A model generated the notes under the pieces. The model made no database searches, was not told the DNA's origin, and saw only the letters and a program-made list of their open reading frames with translations. The position numbers were made by a program, and so were the translations under genes. Of a stretch of 64,000 bases of DNA, positions 35,201-43,390 are shown in pieces. The DNA lies in NCBI GenBank assembly GCA_002163155.1, contig MAAO01000007.1:183943-247942 (forward strand). The letters run 5' to 3'. Every line of letters starts with the position of its first letter. The first letter of the stretch is position 1. This stretch comes from Halobacteriovorax marinus. GTDB taxonomy: Bacteria > Bdellovibrionota > Bacteriovoracia > Bacteriovoracales > Bacteriovoracaceae.

Positions 35201-36151
35201 ATGAAAAAATTAACACTGACAGCATTTATGATTTTTCAATCACTATTCACCCTTTCGGCCGAGGCAAAAACTGAGATCGTAGGAATTTCAGCCGTAAGCC
35301 AAAAGGTATTTAAATTTAAGGAGGGACTAGATATTTCCTATAGGGAAGCAGGCGATCCAAGAAACCCTACAGTTCTTTTATTACACGGGTTTCCAACATC
35401 TTCGCATATGTTTAGAAATCTCATTCCAGTGCTTGCAAATAAGTATCATGTATTAGCTCCTGACTATCCTGGTTATGGAAATAGTACTCAAGCTAAGCGT
35501 GAAGATTTTGAATATAGTTTTAAATCATTTGCAAATGTTGTGGAGAAATTTTTAGAGCATAAAGGTGTCGACAAATTCGCACTATACCTTATGGATTACG
35601 GAGCACCTGTTGGCTTTCGTGTTTTTTCAAATAACCCAAAGAGAGTCACCGCTTTTATTATCCAAAATGGAAATGCTTACGATCAAGGACTTGAAAAGTT
35701 CTGGGACCCTATTAAAAAGTATTGGTCTAATGGCTCTAAGGAAAATAGAGACGCGCTACGTGGACTTCTTACTTTAGGTGCAACGAAGTGGCAGTACACA
35801 CATGGAACAGAGGATGTTTCTAAAATTTCTTCGGACAACTGGTTTCATGATCAATACCTATTAGACCGTGAAGGGAATAAAGAAATTCAACTTGATATGT
35901 TCTATAGCTACAGAACAAACGTGGCCCTTTACCCAAAGTGGCAAAAACAATTTAGAAAAAGTGCACCACCAACAATTATCCTTTGGGGAAAGAACGACAA
36001 TATCTTTCCTGAAGCCGGAGCTCATCCTTACAAGAAAGATATTAAAGACATTGAAGTTCATATCCTAAATACAGGTCACTTTGCCCTCGAGGAAAAAGGA
36101 GACTTCATGTCTAAGAAAATAATTAACTTCTTAGATAGAAAAGTTAAATAA
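35201..36151 (+). CDS. exported alpha/beta hydrolase with Asp nucleophile (dehalogenase/epoxide-hydrolase-like)
   Basis: This 316-residue protein has a signal peptide ending near LSAEA. LLLHGFPTSSHMF gives the oxyanion loop and APDYPGYGNS follows. The nucleophile position reads YLMDYGAPVG, with Asp132 instead of Ser, as in haloalkane dehalogenases and epoxide hydrolases. A late TGHFALEE supplies the catalytic His. It is probably periplasmic and induced when the divergent TetR releases its operators. The DUF1348 gene follows 27 bp later in the same operon. Confidence 0.85.
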   Translation: MKKLTLTAFMIFQSLFTLSAEAKTEIVGISAVSQKVFKFKEGLDISYREAGDPRNPTVLLLHGFPTSSHMFRNLIPVLANKYHVLAPDYPGYGNSTQAKREDFEYSFKSFANVVEKFLEHKGVDKFALYLMDYGAPVGFRVFSNNPKRVTAFIIQNGNAYDQGLEKFWDPIKKYWSNGSKENRDALRGLLTLGATKWQYTHGTEDVSKISSDNWFHDQYLLDREGNKEIQLDMFYSYRTNVALYPKWQKQFRKSAPPTIILWGKNDNIFPEAGAHPYKKDIKDIEVHILNTGHFALEEKGDFMSKKIINFLDRKVK

Positions 36152-36178
36152 GTTTTAAAGATTCTCTTAGGAGTCGTT

Positions 36179-36655
36179 ATGAATGAGAAGAAATATCCAC
36201 TACCTCCGTTTACACACAAGACGGCGCTAGAAAAAGTGCGTTTAGCAGAGGATGCTTGGAATAGTAGAGATCCTTTGAAGATAGCACAGGCCTATAGTGT
36301 AAATAGTGAGTGGAGAAATCGCAGTGAGTTCATTAAGGGAAGAGATGAAATAATTCAATTCCTAGAAAATAAATGGAGCGCGGAATCTCATTACAAACTC
36401 ATAAAAGAATTGTGGGCCTTCTCTGATACTTTTATTGCCGTTAGGTTTCAGTATGAGTGGTATCACTGCAAAGAAAAACAGTGGTACCGCGCTTATGGAA
36501 ATGAAAATTGGGAATTTGATAGTGATGGTCTAATGAAGAGAAGGCAAGCAAGTATTAACGATGTTCCCATTTCAGAAAAAGAACTTCTCTTTACATGGAA
36601 AAACTTTGGAGCTCGTCCAGTAAGTTTTCCAGGACTAAGTGAACTGGGATTATAA
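36179..36655 (+). CDS. DUF1348 (NTF2-like fold) protein
   Basis: This 158-residue protein matches the DUF1348/nuclear-transport-factor-2-like family: ALEKVRLAEDAWNSRDP, SVNSEWRNRSEFIKGRDEI, FSDTFIAVRFQYEWY, YGNENWEFDSDGLMKRRQASIND. It has a cone-shaped pocket fold with no known reaction. It lies downstream of the TetR-controlled alpha/beta hydrolase with a TAGGAG ribosome-binding site and is probably co-transcribed. Confidence 0.85.
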   Translation: MNEKKYPLPPFTHKTALEKVRLAEDAWNSRDPLKIAQAYSVNSEWRNRSEFIKGRDEIIQFLENKWSAESHYKLIKELWAFSDTFIAVRFQYEWYHCKEKQWYRAYGNENWEFDSDGLMKRRQASINDVPISEKELLFTWKNFGARPVSFPGLSELGL

Positions 36656-36691
36656 CGAAGAGAAATAGTTTAGAAGGTTTAATAATAAACG

Positions 36692-36707
36692 TACCGAATG
36701 TTCGGTA
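36692..36707. promoter_or_regulatory. TetR-type operator palindrome
   Basis: TACCGAA-TG-TTCGGTA is a perfect 7+7 bp palindrome 22 bp before the DsrE-like start codon. Its sequence differs from the sites at 35026-35186, so it should be bound by a different TetR-type repressor that is not encoded nearby. Confidence 0.65.
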
Positions 36708-36729
36708 GAGAATGATCGAGGAGATTATC

Positions 36730-37104
36730 ATGAAAGCAGCAATAATTATTTTATCTGATCCAAACAGTGAACAACAAGAGTCTCTTGGTAGAGTATTTAA
36801 TGCTCTGGCAGCGGCCTATGATTTCAAAGAAGCTGGGAAAGAAGTGAAAATAATTTTTCAAGGAACTGGCACAAGATGGCCGTCTAAATTAATCGACAAA
36901 GATCATCCTGCCCACTCTCTCTATACAGCAGTTGCTGATAAAATTGCAGGAGCATCTTGTGGTTGTGCTGATGTTTTTGGGGCAGCTGAGGATATTAAAA
37001 AAGTAGGACTAGAGCTTATTACGGATAATGCGGTTCCAGGTACGACTGGTTTACCAAGTTATAAAGATCTTTTAGAAGAAGGGTTTACTATAATAAATTT
37101 CTAA
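36730..37104 (+). CDS. DsrE/DsrF-like family protein
   Basis: This 124-residue cytoplasmic protein has the DsrE-like start MKAAIIILSDP, a LAAAYDFKEAGKEVKIIFQG strand-helix, and ASCGCADVFG with two candidate sulfur-carrying cysteines. AGGAG before ATG 36730 fixes the start. DsrE-type proteins carry or reduce sulfur; a redox or electrophile-response role is possible here. A perfect TetR-type palindrome overlaps its promoter. A GC-rich terminator follows. Confidence 0.75.
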   Translation: MKAAIIILSDPNSEQQESLGRVFNALAAAYDFKEAGKEVKIIFQGTGTRWPSKLIDKDHPAHSLYTAVADKIAGASCGCADVFGAAEDIKKVGLELITDNAVPGTTGLPSYKDLLEEGFTIINF

Positions 37105-37112
37105 TTCTCGTA

Positions 37113-37129
37113 AGGGGGGAGATCCCCCT
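37113..37129 (+). terminator. terminator after DsrE-like gene
   Basis: AGGGGG-5 nt-CCCCCT followed by CTTAAAT forms a short GC stem 8 bp after the DsrE-like stop. Confidence 0.6.
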
Positions 37130-37165
37130 CTTAAATAATTTGAAAAACAAATCAAGGAGTGGCAA

Positions 37166-37780
37166 ATGAGTACAATTAAGAATTTTACCGAGGTGGCATT
37201 CACTGATTCCGTTAAAAAGATTCAAGAAGAGATGGGGAGTCGTAAGGGTTATAAGAGGATGGAAGAGATGGATATGGGGAAAGTATTTGAACCTAAGGAA
37301 TTTTCTTTTATTATGGAGCGAGATTCATTCTATATTGCCTCAATTAGCTCCAAAGATGAGCCCTATGTTCAGTTTCGAGGAGGACCAAAGGGGTTTATAA
37401 AACTCTTAAGTGATACTGAATTTGGATTCTTAGATTACGGTGGAAATAGACAATATATAACAACCGGTAATGTTACAGAACACAAGAACGTTAGTCTTTT
37501 TCTCATGGATTATGTAAATAAGCGTAGATTGAAAATTTGGGCCGAGGCAAAAGTTCATTCAGTAGAAGATATGAAAGAGAGTGGTCTCTATGACAAACTT
37601 GTTGACGTTGATTATAAGGCCAAAATAGAGAGAGGCTTTACCTTTAAATTAAGAGCATTTGATTGGAATTGTCCAAAATATATTCCGCAGAAATACACCA
37701 TTGAAGAAATTAATTCACTTTTAGGTCTTGAGGGAACTAAGTCCCTGCAAGAGATTAGAGAGCTCATCTCTAAGTCGTAG
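37166..37780 (+). CDS. pyridoxamine 5'-phosphate oxidase-like flavin protein
   Basis: This 204-residue protein has a split-barrel flavin-binding pattern: RDSFYIASISSKDEPYVQFRGGPKGF, FGFLDYGGNRQYITTGNV, NVSLFLMDYVNKRRLKIWAEAKV, then FTFKLRAFDWNCPKY. This matches PNPOx-like proteins that bind FMN and reduce unidentified substrates, not the vitamin B6 enzyme itself. CAAGGAG precedes ATG. It sits among redox genes and is convergent with a LysR gene. Confidence 0.85.
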   Translation: MSTIKNFTEVAFTDSVKKIQEEMGSRKGYKRMEEMDMGKVFEPKEFSFIMERDSFYIASISSKDEPYVQFRGGPKGFIKLLSDTEFGFLDYGGNRQYITTGNVTEHKNVSLFLMDYVNKRRLKIWAEAKVHSVEDMKESGLYDKLVDVDYKAKIERGFTFKLRAFDWNCPKYIPQKYTIEEINSLLGLEGTKSLQEIRELISKS

Positions 37781-37800
37781 TCCTATAAAAAATACTCTTT

Positions 37801-38709
37801 CTAGGTAAGTTTCGAAATTAAATCCCTAAGCCAAATATTTCCTTCGTCTCGGTGAACTCTCTCATGCCAAAGAAGAGAGTGATTCACCTTTGGTAGTTCA
37901 AAGGGAAGTTGGAAAATCTTAATTGGAACGTATTTAGCGGATTCCTCAAGGACACTTGTAGGTAGAGTGATGAGATGAGGTGAATTTAAAACTGAATTAA
38001 TCGCAATAGAGAAGTGAGAAATATTATTAGTTACTTTTCTCGTATGACCTAATTTTAAAAGTTCTTGATCAATCACTTTTGAATCAATTCCTTTGGGTGT
38101 CACAACAAAGTGTGAAGCCGCCACATACTTCTTAAAACTAATAGAAGCACGCTTTTCTAAATGATCTGCACAACCTGCTACAGAGAAAGGATCCTGTTTA
38201 ATTAATCTAGTGTAAAGTCTCTCTGGTAAATTCTTATCTAAGGTTGAAACAATTGAAAGAGAGATTTTATCATTATCAAGTTGATCAATTGAGAAGTTAT
38301 CTTCCATAGGAAGAAGGTTAACTCTAATAAGAGGAAAATGTTCTCTTAGGTGCAAAAGTAGTTTTGGTCCCAGTACATAGCCTGATGAATCAGAAACTAT
38401 AATATTAAAAGTAGTACTATCTATGAGAGGATCAAAAGACTTTCTTTCAAGAAAAACGGAATCAAAATCTTCCATTAGTTTCTGTACTTTAGGAAGTAGT
38501 GTTTCTGCTAAGGGCGTAAGTATATAGCCTGTCTTTGTTTTGACAAGAATAGGATCTTTAAAATGAGTTTTAATTTTAGCAAATGAGTTACTCATAGCGG
38601 GTTGAGTGATTCCCACTTTCTGAGCAGCTTTACTTACATTTTTTAAAAGTAGTAATGCCTCTAAGTGTTTGGAGAGATTAAAATCAATTCCGTACATATT
38701 TACAGTCAT
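37801..38709 (-). CDS. LysR-family transcriptional regulator (NodD-like)
   Basis: This protein of about 302 residues starts MTVNMYGIDFNLSKHLEALLLLKNVSKAAQKVGITQPAMSNSFAKI, the winged helix of NodD/NahR-type LysR proteins. The rest is the effector domain. I chose ATG 38709, which has AAGGGA upstream, rather than 38799, which lies in the divergent promoter region. An inverted repeat at 38774-38795 between it and the isochorismatase-like gene is the likely binding site. Confidence 0.85.
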   Translation of the reverse strand: MTVNMYGIDFNLSKHLEALLLLKNVSKAAQKVGITQPAMSNSFAKIKTHFKDPILVKTKTGYILTPLAETLLPKVQKLMEDFDSVFLERKSFDPLIDSTTFNIIVSDSSGYVLGPKLLLHLREHFPLIRVNLLPMEDNFSIDQLDNDKISLSIVSTLDKNLPERLYTRLIKQDPFSVAGCADHLEKRASISFKKYVAASHFVVTPKGIDSKVIDQELLKLGHTRKVTNNISHFSIAINSVLNSPHLITLPTSVLEESAKYVPIKIFQLPFELPKVNHSLLWHERVHRDEGNIWLRDLISKLT

Positions 38710-38773
38710 ATAAACGTCCCTTTTGATGTATTCGCGCTGTGAATACTGTCTATCACTTCTATTGATTTGAATT

Positions 38774-38795
38774 ATATTGGTATTTGCCCGAATAT
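38774..38795. promoter_or_regulatory. LysR-type binding site
   Basis: ATATTGG-8 nt-CGAATAT is an inverted repeat with ATATT/AATAT outer arms. It lies between the divergent LysR and isochorismatase-like genes, in the layout of LysR boxes. Confidence 0.5.
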
Positions 38796-38834
38796 GCAAT
38801 TACAGAAACTTTATAATTTAAAAAAGGAGATATT

Positions 38835-39626
38835 ATGAAAGTTTTAAAACCATTAATTGTACTGACATTTCTACTGGGAATGACAAACACGCTAGCTCAT
38901 GAATCAGCGAAGAATCACAATCACGTGCTCGCTAAGAAGTATCAAATTGTAGGAAAACCCGCTTTACCAGCATCAAATTTCAAGATTAATAAGAAGCGAG
39001 TTGCCCTGGTGGTGACAGATCCTCAAATTGATTTCCTAAGTCCAAAAGGGGTTGCCTGGGGAGTAGTCGGGGAGAGTGTTAGAGAGAATAATACTGTAGA
39101 TAATATTGATCGACTTTTTAGTGCCGCTAAGAAGGCGAATATTACAGTCGCTGTCTCACCTCACTATTATTATAAAACTGATAAGGGTTGGAAGTTTGAA
39201 GGAGCGCTAGAAAAACTCATGCATAAAATTGGTATGTTTAATCGCACAGGTCCTTATAGTCTTGAAGGATTCAAAGGTTCTGGAGCGGATTTTATGCCTC
39301 AGTATAAGAAGTATATTCACGACGATAAGACAATTATTACTTCTCCTCATAAAATCTACGGGCCAGAACAAAATGATCTTGTTTTACAACTTAGAAAGAA
39401 TGGAATTGAACAAGTTATTTTAGCAGGAATGAGTGCCAACCTCTGTACTGAATCTCACATGAGAGAACTTCTCGAACAAGGTTTTGAAGTTATTGTTGCA
39501 AGTGATGCAACAGCTGCCGCTAAACTTCCAGAAGGTGATGGATATAGAGCTGCAATTACAAACTTTCGTTTTATTTCAAATGGTGTTTTCTCAACTAGTG
39601 AAGTTATAGAAATGCTAAACGATTAA
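38835..39626 (+). CDS. exported isochorismatase-like cysteine hydrolase
   Basis: This 263-residue protein has a signal peptide ending near TNTLAHE and then a cysteine-hydrolase fold: VVTDPQIDFLSP (catalytic Asp66), a middle lysine near 173 (SPHKIYGPEQ) and nucleophile Cys204 in GMSANLCTESHMR. Export is unusual for this normally cytoplasmic family. The divergent LysR protein probably regulates it. A glutaredoxin gene follows 20 bp later in the same operon. Confidence 0.85.
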   Translation: MKVLKPLIVLTFLLGMTNTLAHESAKNHNHVLAKKYQIVGKPALPASNFKINKKRVALVVTDPQIDFLSPKGVAWGVVGESVRENNTVDNIDRLFSAAKKANITVAVSPHYYYKTDKGWKFEGALEKLMHKIGMFNRTGPYSLEGFKGSGADFMPQYKKYIHDDKTIITSPHKIYGPEQNDLVLQLRKNGIEQVILAGMSANLCTESHMRELLEQGFEVIVASDATAAAKLPEGDGYRAAITNFRFISNGVFSTSEVIEMLND

Positions 39627-39646
39627 TTTTAACAAAGGATGATAAA

Positions 39647-39883
39647 ATGAAAATACAAGTATATGTAAAAGACTATTGCCCTTATTGTAATGAAGTCGAA
39701 TCATACTTAATAGATAATAAGATAGAGTATGAGCGAGTAGATCTTTCTGATAATGCTGAACTATATATGAGCCTTAAGAAAGCAACAGGCCATCACACTG
39801 TTCCACAAGTTTTCATCGACGATAAATTCGTTGGTGGTGCTGATGACTTTAGAGATCTGGTGAGAAAAGACAAAATAGCATAA
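39647..39883 (+). CDS. grxC: glutaredoxin (CPYC type)
   Basis: This 78-residue protein is a complete dithiol glutaredoxin. The active site CPYC is at residues 11-14, with the cis-proline loop HTVPQVFIDD and the GGADD glutathione-binding turn. It reduces disulfides with glutathione in the cytoplasm. It is the second gene of the LysR-controlled unit with the exported hydrolase and is followed by a 14 bp-stem terminator. Confidence 0.9.
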   Translation: MKIQVYVKDYCPYCNEVESYLIDNKIEYERVDLSDNAELYMSLKKATGHHTVPQVFIDDKFVGGADDFRDLVRKDKIA

Positions 39884-39890
39884 TTTAAAT

Positions 39891-39922
39891 AGCTCTCTGT
39901 GATTATTAAATCATAGAGAGCT
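39891..39922. terminator. bidirectional terminator
   Basis: AGCTCTCTGTGATT-4 nt-AATCATAGAGAGCT gives a 14 bp stem (one G-T pair) followed by CTTT. It separates the glutaredoxin gene from the convergent quinone-oxidoreductase gene. Confidence 0.75.
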
Positions 39923-39978
39923 CTTTCAATACTCAAAGCTAGAATCTTATTAAAGGTAATAAAAGCTCTAAAATCATT

Positions 39979-40956
39979 CTAAGAAAAATCTACTTCAAAA
40001 ACACTCTTACCAACACTTCCACCAGCAGCTACATCATTTAGACCTTTTTTCAATGAGTCCTCTGAAAGAACTCCTAGAATATTTTTTGCCGTGTGAATAA
40101 TCTTACCTTCATCAATAAGTTTTGAAATCTTATTTAAGATATCGTGTTGAGATTGAAGATCCTCTGTTTGGTACATAGATTTTGTGAACATCAACTCCCA
40201 AGAGAAAGATGCCTTTTTAGAAAATAGTTTTCCAAGATCAAGTGGCTTGCTCACTTCTACTATAGAAACAATTCTTCCCTGAGGAGCAATGATTTCGGCC
40301 ATGGTGTTAAAGTTCTCTTCTGTTGAGTGATTACAAAAAATATAATCCACTTGTTTAATATCATTTTTTATAAGCTCTTCTTGGAGATCTTTTCTGTGAT
40401 TAATTACAACATCGGCTCCAAGTTTCTTTACCCATTCTATTGAATCTTCTTTAGAGGCAGTTGCAATGACTTTGAGTCCATGCAGTTTAGCTAGCTGAAT
40501 AACCATTGAACCTACTCCTCCAGCTCCATTAATCACGAGAATTGATTTTCCTGTTTTAATTCCCAATTGTTCATGTAAACCTTCATAGGCAGTAATCGAA
40601 GTCAGGGGAAGACTGGCTGCTTGTAAGTGGGTAAGTGTTGTAGGTTTTCTTCCTACAATTCTCTCATCCACAAGGTGATACTTAGCAAAAGTTCCCTCTC
40701 TAGTAACGTCACCTGCATAGAAGACTTCATCTCCGACTTTAAATAGTGTTACATCTGCGCCAACTTCAAGAATGATTCCTGAGGCATCATAACCAATAGT
40801 TTTTCCGACTTTATTCGCTTTCACTTTCTGATCCACTGGATTTAGGGATACCGCCTTAGTGGCCACTAAAATATCGTGTCCAAGAGGTTTCTTTATCTGC
40901 TCTTCTGTAAGAGTAAAGTTTGTATCTGTATTTACTTTTAGGCATAAATTCAACAT
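39979..40956 (-). CDS. zinc-independent quinone oxidoreductase (MDR family)
   Basis: This 325-residue protein of the medium-chain dehydrogenase superfamily has VGKTIGYDASGIILEVG, VGDEVFYAGD, LTSITAYEGLHEQLGI and the NADP-binding GAGGVGSMVIQLAK loop. The structural and catalytic zinc ligands of alcohol dehydrogenases are missing, as in quinone reductases (zeta-crystallin/YhfP type). It reduces quinones or enones with NADPH. It is divergent from a LysR gene, with repeated GGAATAAATG motifs between. Confidence 0.88.
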   Translation of the reverse strand: MLNLCLKVNTDTNFTLTEEQIKKPLGHDILVATKAVSLNPVDQKVKANKVGKTIGYDASGIILEVGADVTLFKVGDEVFYAGDVTREGTFAKYHLVDERIVGRKPTTLTHLQAASLPLTSITAYEGLHEQLGIKTGKSILVINGAGGVGSMVIQLAKLHGLKVIATASKEDSIEWVKKLGADVVINHRKDLQEELIKNDIKQVDYIFCNHSTEENFNTMAEIIAPQGRIVSIVEVSKPLDLGKLFSKKASFSWELMFTKSMYQTEDLQSQHDILNKISKLIDEGKIIHTAKNILGVLSEDSLKKGLNDVAAGGSVGKSVFEVDFS

Positions 40957-41022
40957 TGAGACTCCGTTGTTTGTCTTTTTTATTACTCACTCATAATGCC
41001 ATGAAATAAATATAGGTAAATA

Positions 41023-41062
41023 GGAATAAATGAATAAGATTTGTTCCATTTTGGAATAAATG
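41023..41062. promoter_or_regulatory. repeat-rich LysR regulatory region
   Basis: GGAATAAATG occurs at 41023-41032 and again at 41053-41062, exactly 30 bp apart. A perfect TTCCA-TTT-TGGAA palindrome (41044-41056) lies between and overlaps the second copy. It lies in the divergent promoter of the quinone oxidoreductase and LysR genes. Confidence 0.55.
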
Positions 41063-41076
41063 CTAAGATCACTCAC
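41061..41076 (+). promoter_or_regulatory. extended -10 promoter of LysR gene, probably leaderless
   Basis: TG-C-TAAGAT (41061-41069) is followed by 7 nt and ATG 41077, with no ribosome-binding site. It is the same geometry as at 15426. Confidence 0.55.
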
Positions 41077-41955
41077 ATGTTAGATTCCATCAAAGATTTC
41101 CAAGTCTTTAAGTCCATTTACGAAACTCTTAGTCTTACGGAGAGTTCCGAAGTCTTTAATACTTCACCTGCAACCATGAGTAAGAAGTTAGCAGCTATTG
41201 AGAGGGAAGTGGGTGAACAGCTCTTTTACCGCTCTACTCGCTCGATTTCGCCAACGCAATATGGCCACGATTTGTACTCTCAAACCCTTAATTTCCTAGA
41301 GAAGTACCATGAGCTCTTTGATGAAGAGCAGCTGAGTAGTATTCCCAAGGGGAACCTGAGAATAACGATTTCAGCTTCACTCTATAGAGGCATGTTCGTT
41401 GAGATTATTAATGAATTTATAAATAAGTACCCTCAAATTACACTAGACCTAAACCTGAGTGATCAAGTTGTAGATATCGTCGACAAGGGCTTTGATATAG
41501 CGCTTAGAGTGTCAGATCTTCCAGATTCAAATTTAATGTGTGTAAGACTTGCGGATTCGACTCGAGTGGTCTGTGCCTCAAAAGAGTATATTAAGCTTCA
41601 TGGCAAGCCAGTGAAGCCCAGTGACCTTAAGGATCACAATTGTTTAATTTTAAATAACGAAAGAGTTTGGAAGTTTAAAAAAGATAAAAAGAAAGTTCCA
41701 GTGGTTGTAAAAGGCAATATCAAAACAAATTACGGTGATTTAGTGGTTGATTACCTCAAAAGAGACCAGGGGATAGCTTATGTGGCCAAGTGGCATATCA
41801 CTAGTGAATTGAAGAATCGCTCGGTGGTTCCTCTACTTACAAGCTATGAACCTGAGACTAACCCGTCTATTTTTATCGTTTTTCCCTACGTTAAAAAGGT
41901 TCCCGCGAGAACACGTATATTTATTGATTTCTTAAAAGAGAAATTCAAAATATAG
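41077..41955 (+). CDS. LysR-family transcriptional regulator
   Basis: This 292-residue protein has MLDSIKDFQVFKSIYETLSLTESSEVFNTSPATMSKKLAAIE as winged helix and a CrgA/PA0477-like effector domain (FDIALRVSDLPDSNL, RDQGIAYVAKW). The upstream ATG at 41041 would place the start inside the operator, so 41077 is preferred. It probably regulates the divergent quinone oxidoreductase, as is common for this subgroup. Confidence 0.88.
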   Translation: MLDSIKDFQVFKSIYETLSLTESSEVFNTSPATMSKKLAAIEREVGEQLFYRSTRSISPTQYGHDLYSQTLNFLEKYHELFDEEQLSSIPKGNLRITISASLYRGMFVEIINEFINKYPQITLDLNLSDQVVDIVDKGFDIALRVSDLPDSNLMCVRLADSTRVVCASKEYIKLHGKPVKPSDLKDHNCLILNNERVWKFKKDKKKVPVVVKGNIKTNYGDLVVDYLKRDQGIAYVAKWHITSELKNRSVVPLLTSYEPETNPSIFIVFPYVKKVPARTRIFIDFLKEKFKI

Positions 41956-42055
41956 CTATACCCTTAGTAAAGATTGTACTAAAACCTATTTAAATGAAGA
42001 AAAGTGCCAGTGGAATGATATACTGGATGCACACGAAAATTTAAAGGAAGAAGAA

Positions 42056-42475
42056 ATGACGAAAGCAAAAGTTAAAATTGTTAAATACGATATGGATAGA
42101 ACTACAAAACGTAACAGAAAGAACTTTCTAGTTAATGGAAAGACCGAAGCTGATGTGATCTCTCAACTGGAAAAAATTCACAAAGGCGAGAAGGTCGTGT
42201 CTATTCATGAACTTGTCTGGGACGAAGAACAAATCGAAGAGAATGAACGAGCGGCTGAAGAAAAGAAAAATATGCTCTTCACCGGTGAAGTTAAATTCTT
42301 TGATGAAGAGAAAGGTTTTGGTTTTATCACTCCCGACGAAGATATAGATGACCTCTTCTTTCATAAGTCAGCTCTTGCAGGAGTTGTTCTACGTGAATCT
42401 GATATTGTTGAATTTGAAATTGGTGAAGGTCCTAAAGGTCCATGTGCCGTTCGTATTAACCTTATCGACGAATAA
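42056..42475 (+). CDS. cold-shock domain protein with extra N-terminal domain
   Basis: This 139-residue protein has a typical cold-shock domain in its second half (residues ~76-139): FTGEVKFFDEEKGFGFITPD with RNP1 KGFGFI, then DLFFH as RNP2. The first ~65 residues (KVKIVKYDMDRTTKRN..., EKVVSIHELVWDEEQ) form a small separate domain, joined by an EEQIEENERAAEEKK helix. I do not recognise that domain. Single-stranded nucleic-acid binding is expected. A carboxypeptidase-like gene starts 3 bp after the stop. Confidence 0.85.
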   Translation: MTKAKVKIVKYDMDRTTKRNRKNFLVNGKTEADVISQLEKIHKGEKVVSIHELVWDEEQIEENERAAEEKKNMLFTGEVKFFDEEKGFGFITPDEDIDDLFFHKSALAGVVLRESDIVEFEIGEGPKGPCAVRINLIDE

Positions 42476-42478
42476 GTT

Positions 42479-43390
42479 ATGACTCAGAATGACCTTGTCC
42501 CATGGGGAACCGAAGAAAAGCTAAATTGGTTTAAAGAACAAGTTATCAAACGTTCTTACTTGGATGAGGTTGTTACAAAAATAAACGGCTTAAGAGATAC
42601 ATTTTCGGTGAAGCAATACGGCTCCCTTTCTTACGATCTTGATAAATATCCTTTGTTCTTAGTGAAGTCTACTAAGTTTGATAGTTCAAAGAAATCAATT
42701 CTGATTACTGGTGGTGTGCACGGTTATGAAACTAGTGGTGTACACGGAGCTCTCTCTTTCTTAGAAAGAGAAGCGAAAAACTTTGCAGGTGATTTTAATA
42801 TTATAGTCGCCCCGTGCATAAGTCCTTGGGGATATGAGACGATTAATCGCTGGAATCCTAAAACAGTGGATCCTAATCGTTCATTTATTGAAGACGGTCC
42901 TTCTGAAGAGTGCAATTTATTTCTAAAAGAAATGGCCGCTTTAAATATTGAGCTCTTCGCTCATATTGATCTCCACGAAACCACGGACACTGATAATTCG
43001 GTGTTTAGACCCGCTCTTGAAAAAAGAGATGGTATCACGCAAGACGTGTGGGATATTCCCGATGGTTTCTATTTAGTAGGAGATTCAGATAATCCAAACG
43101 AAGGTTTTCAGAAGGCCATTATTGCATCTGTGAAAAAAGTCACTCACATTGCTCCCGCTGATAAGAGCGGAAAAATTATAGGTGAGTCTATTGCCAGTGA
43201 AGGGGTGATCAATTATCCAGTAAAAGAGCTTAATCTCTGCACAGGATTTTCGGATGCCACTTATAATTCAACTACAGAAGTTTATCCAGATAGTCCCAAG
43301 GTAAGCGACGCTGATTGTGTGGATGCACAGGTTGCGGCCATCGTGGGCGGACTTGAGTATTTACGCCAAGTCATTGTTAAAGATTCGTAG
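42479..43390 (+). CDS. M14-family zinc carboxypeptidase-like protein
   Basis: This 303-residue cytoplasmic protein has ITGGVHGYETSGVHGAL, with the HxxE zinc ligands, then WNPKTVDPNRSF and HIDLHETTDTDNS. This matches the M14 peptidase/AstE-like deacylase fold. It has no signal peptide, so the substrate is intracellular (a peptide or acyl-amino acid). It is tightly coupled to the cold-shock protein gene. Its end overlaps the convergent lipoprotein gene by 14 bp. Confidence 0.8.
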   Translation: MTQNDLVPWGTEEKLNWFKEQVIKRSYLDEVVTKINGLRDTFSVKQYGSLSYDLDKYPLFLVKSTKFDSSKKSILITGGVHGYETSGVHGALSFLEREAKNFAGDFNIIVAPCISPWGYETINRWNPKTVDPNRSFIEDGPSEECNLFLKEMAALNIELFAHIDLHETTDTDNSVFRPALEKRDGITQDVWDIPDGFYLVGDSDNPNEGFQKAIIASVKKVTHIAPADKSGKIIGESIASEGVINYPVKELNLCTGFSDATYNSTTEVYPDSPKVSDADCVDAQVAAIVGGLEYLRQVIVKDS

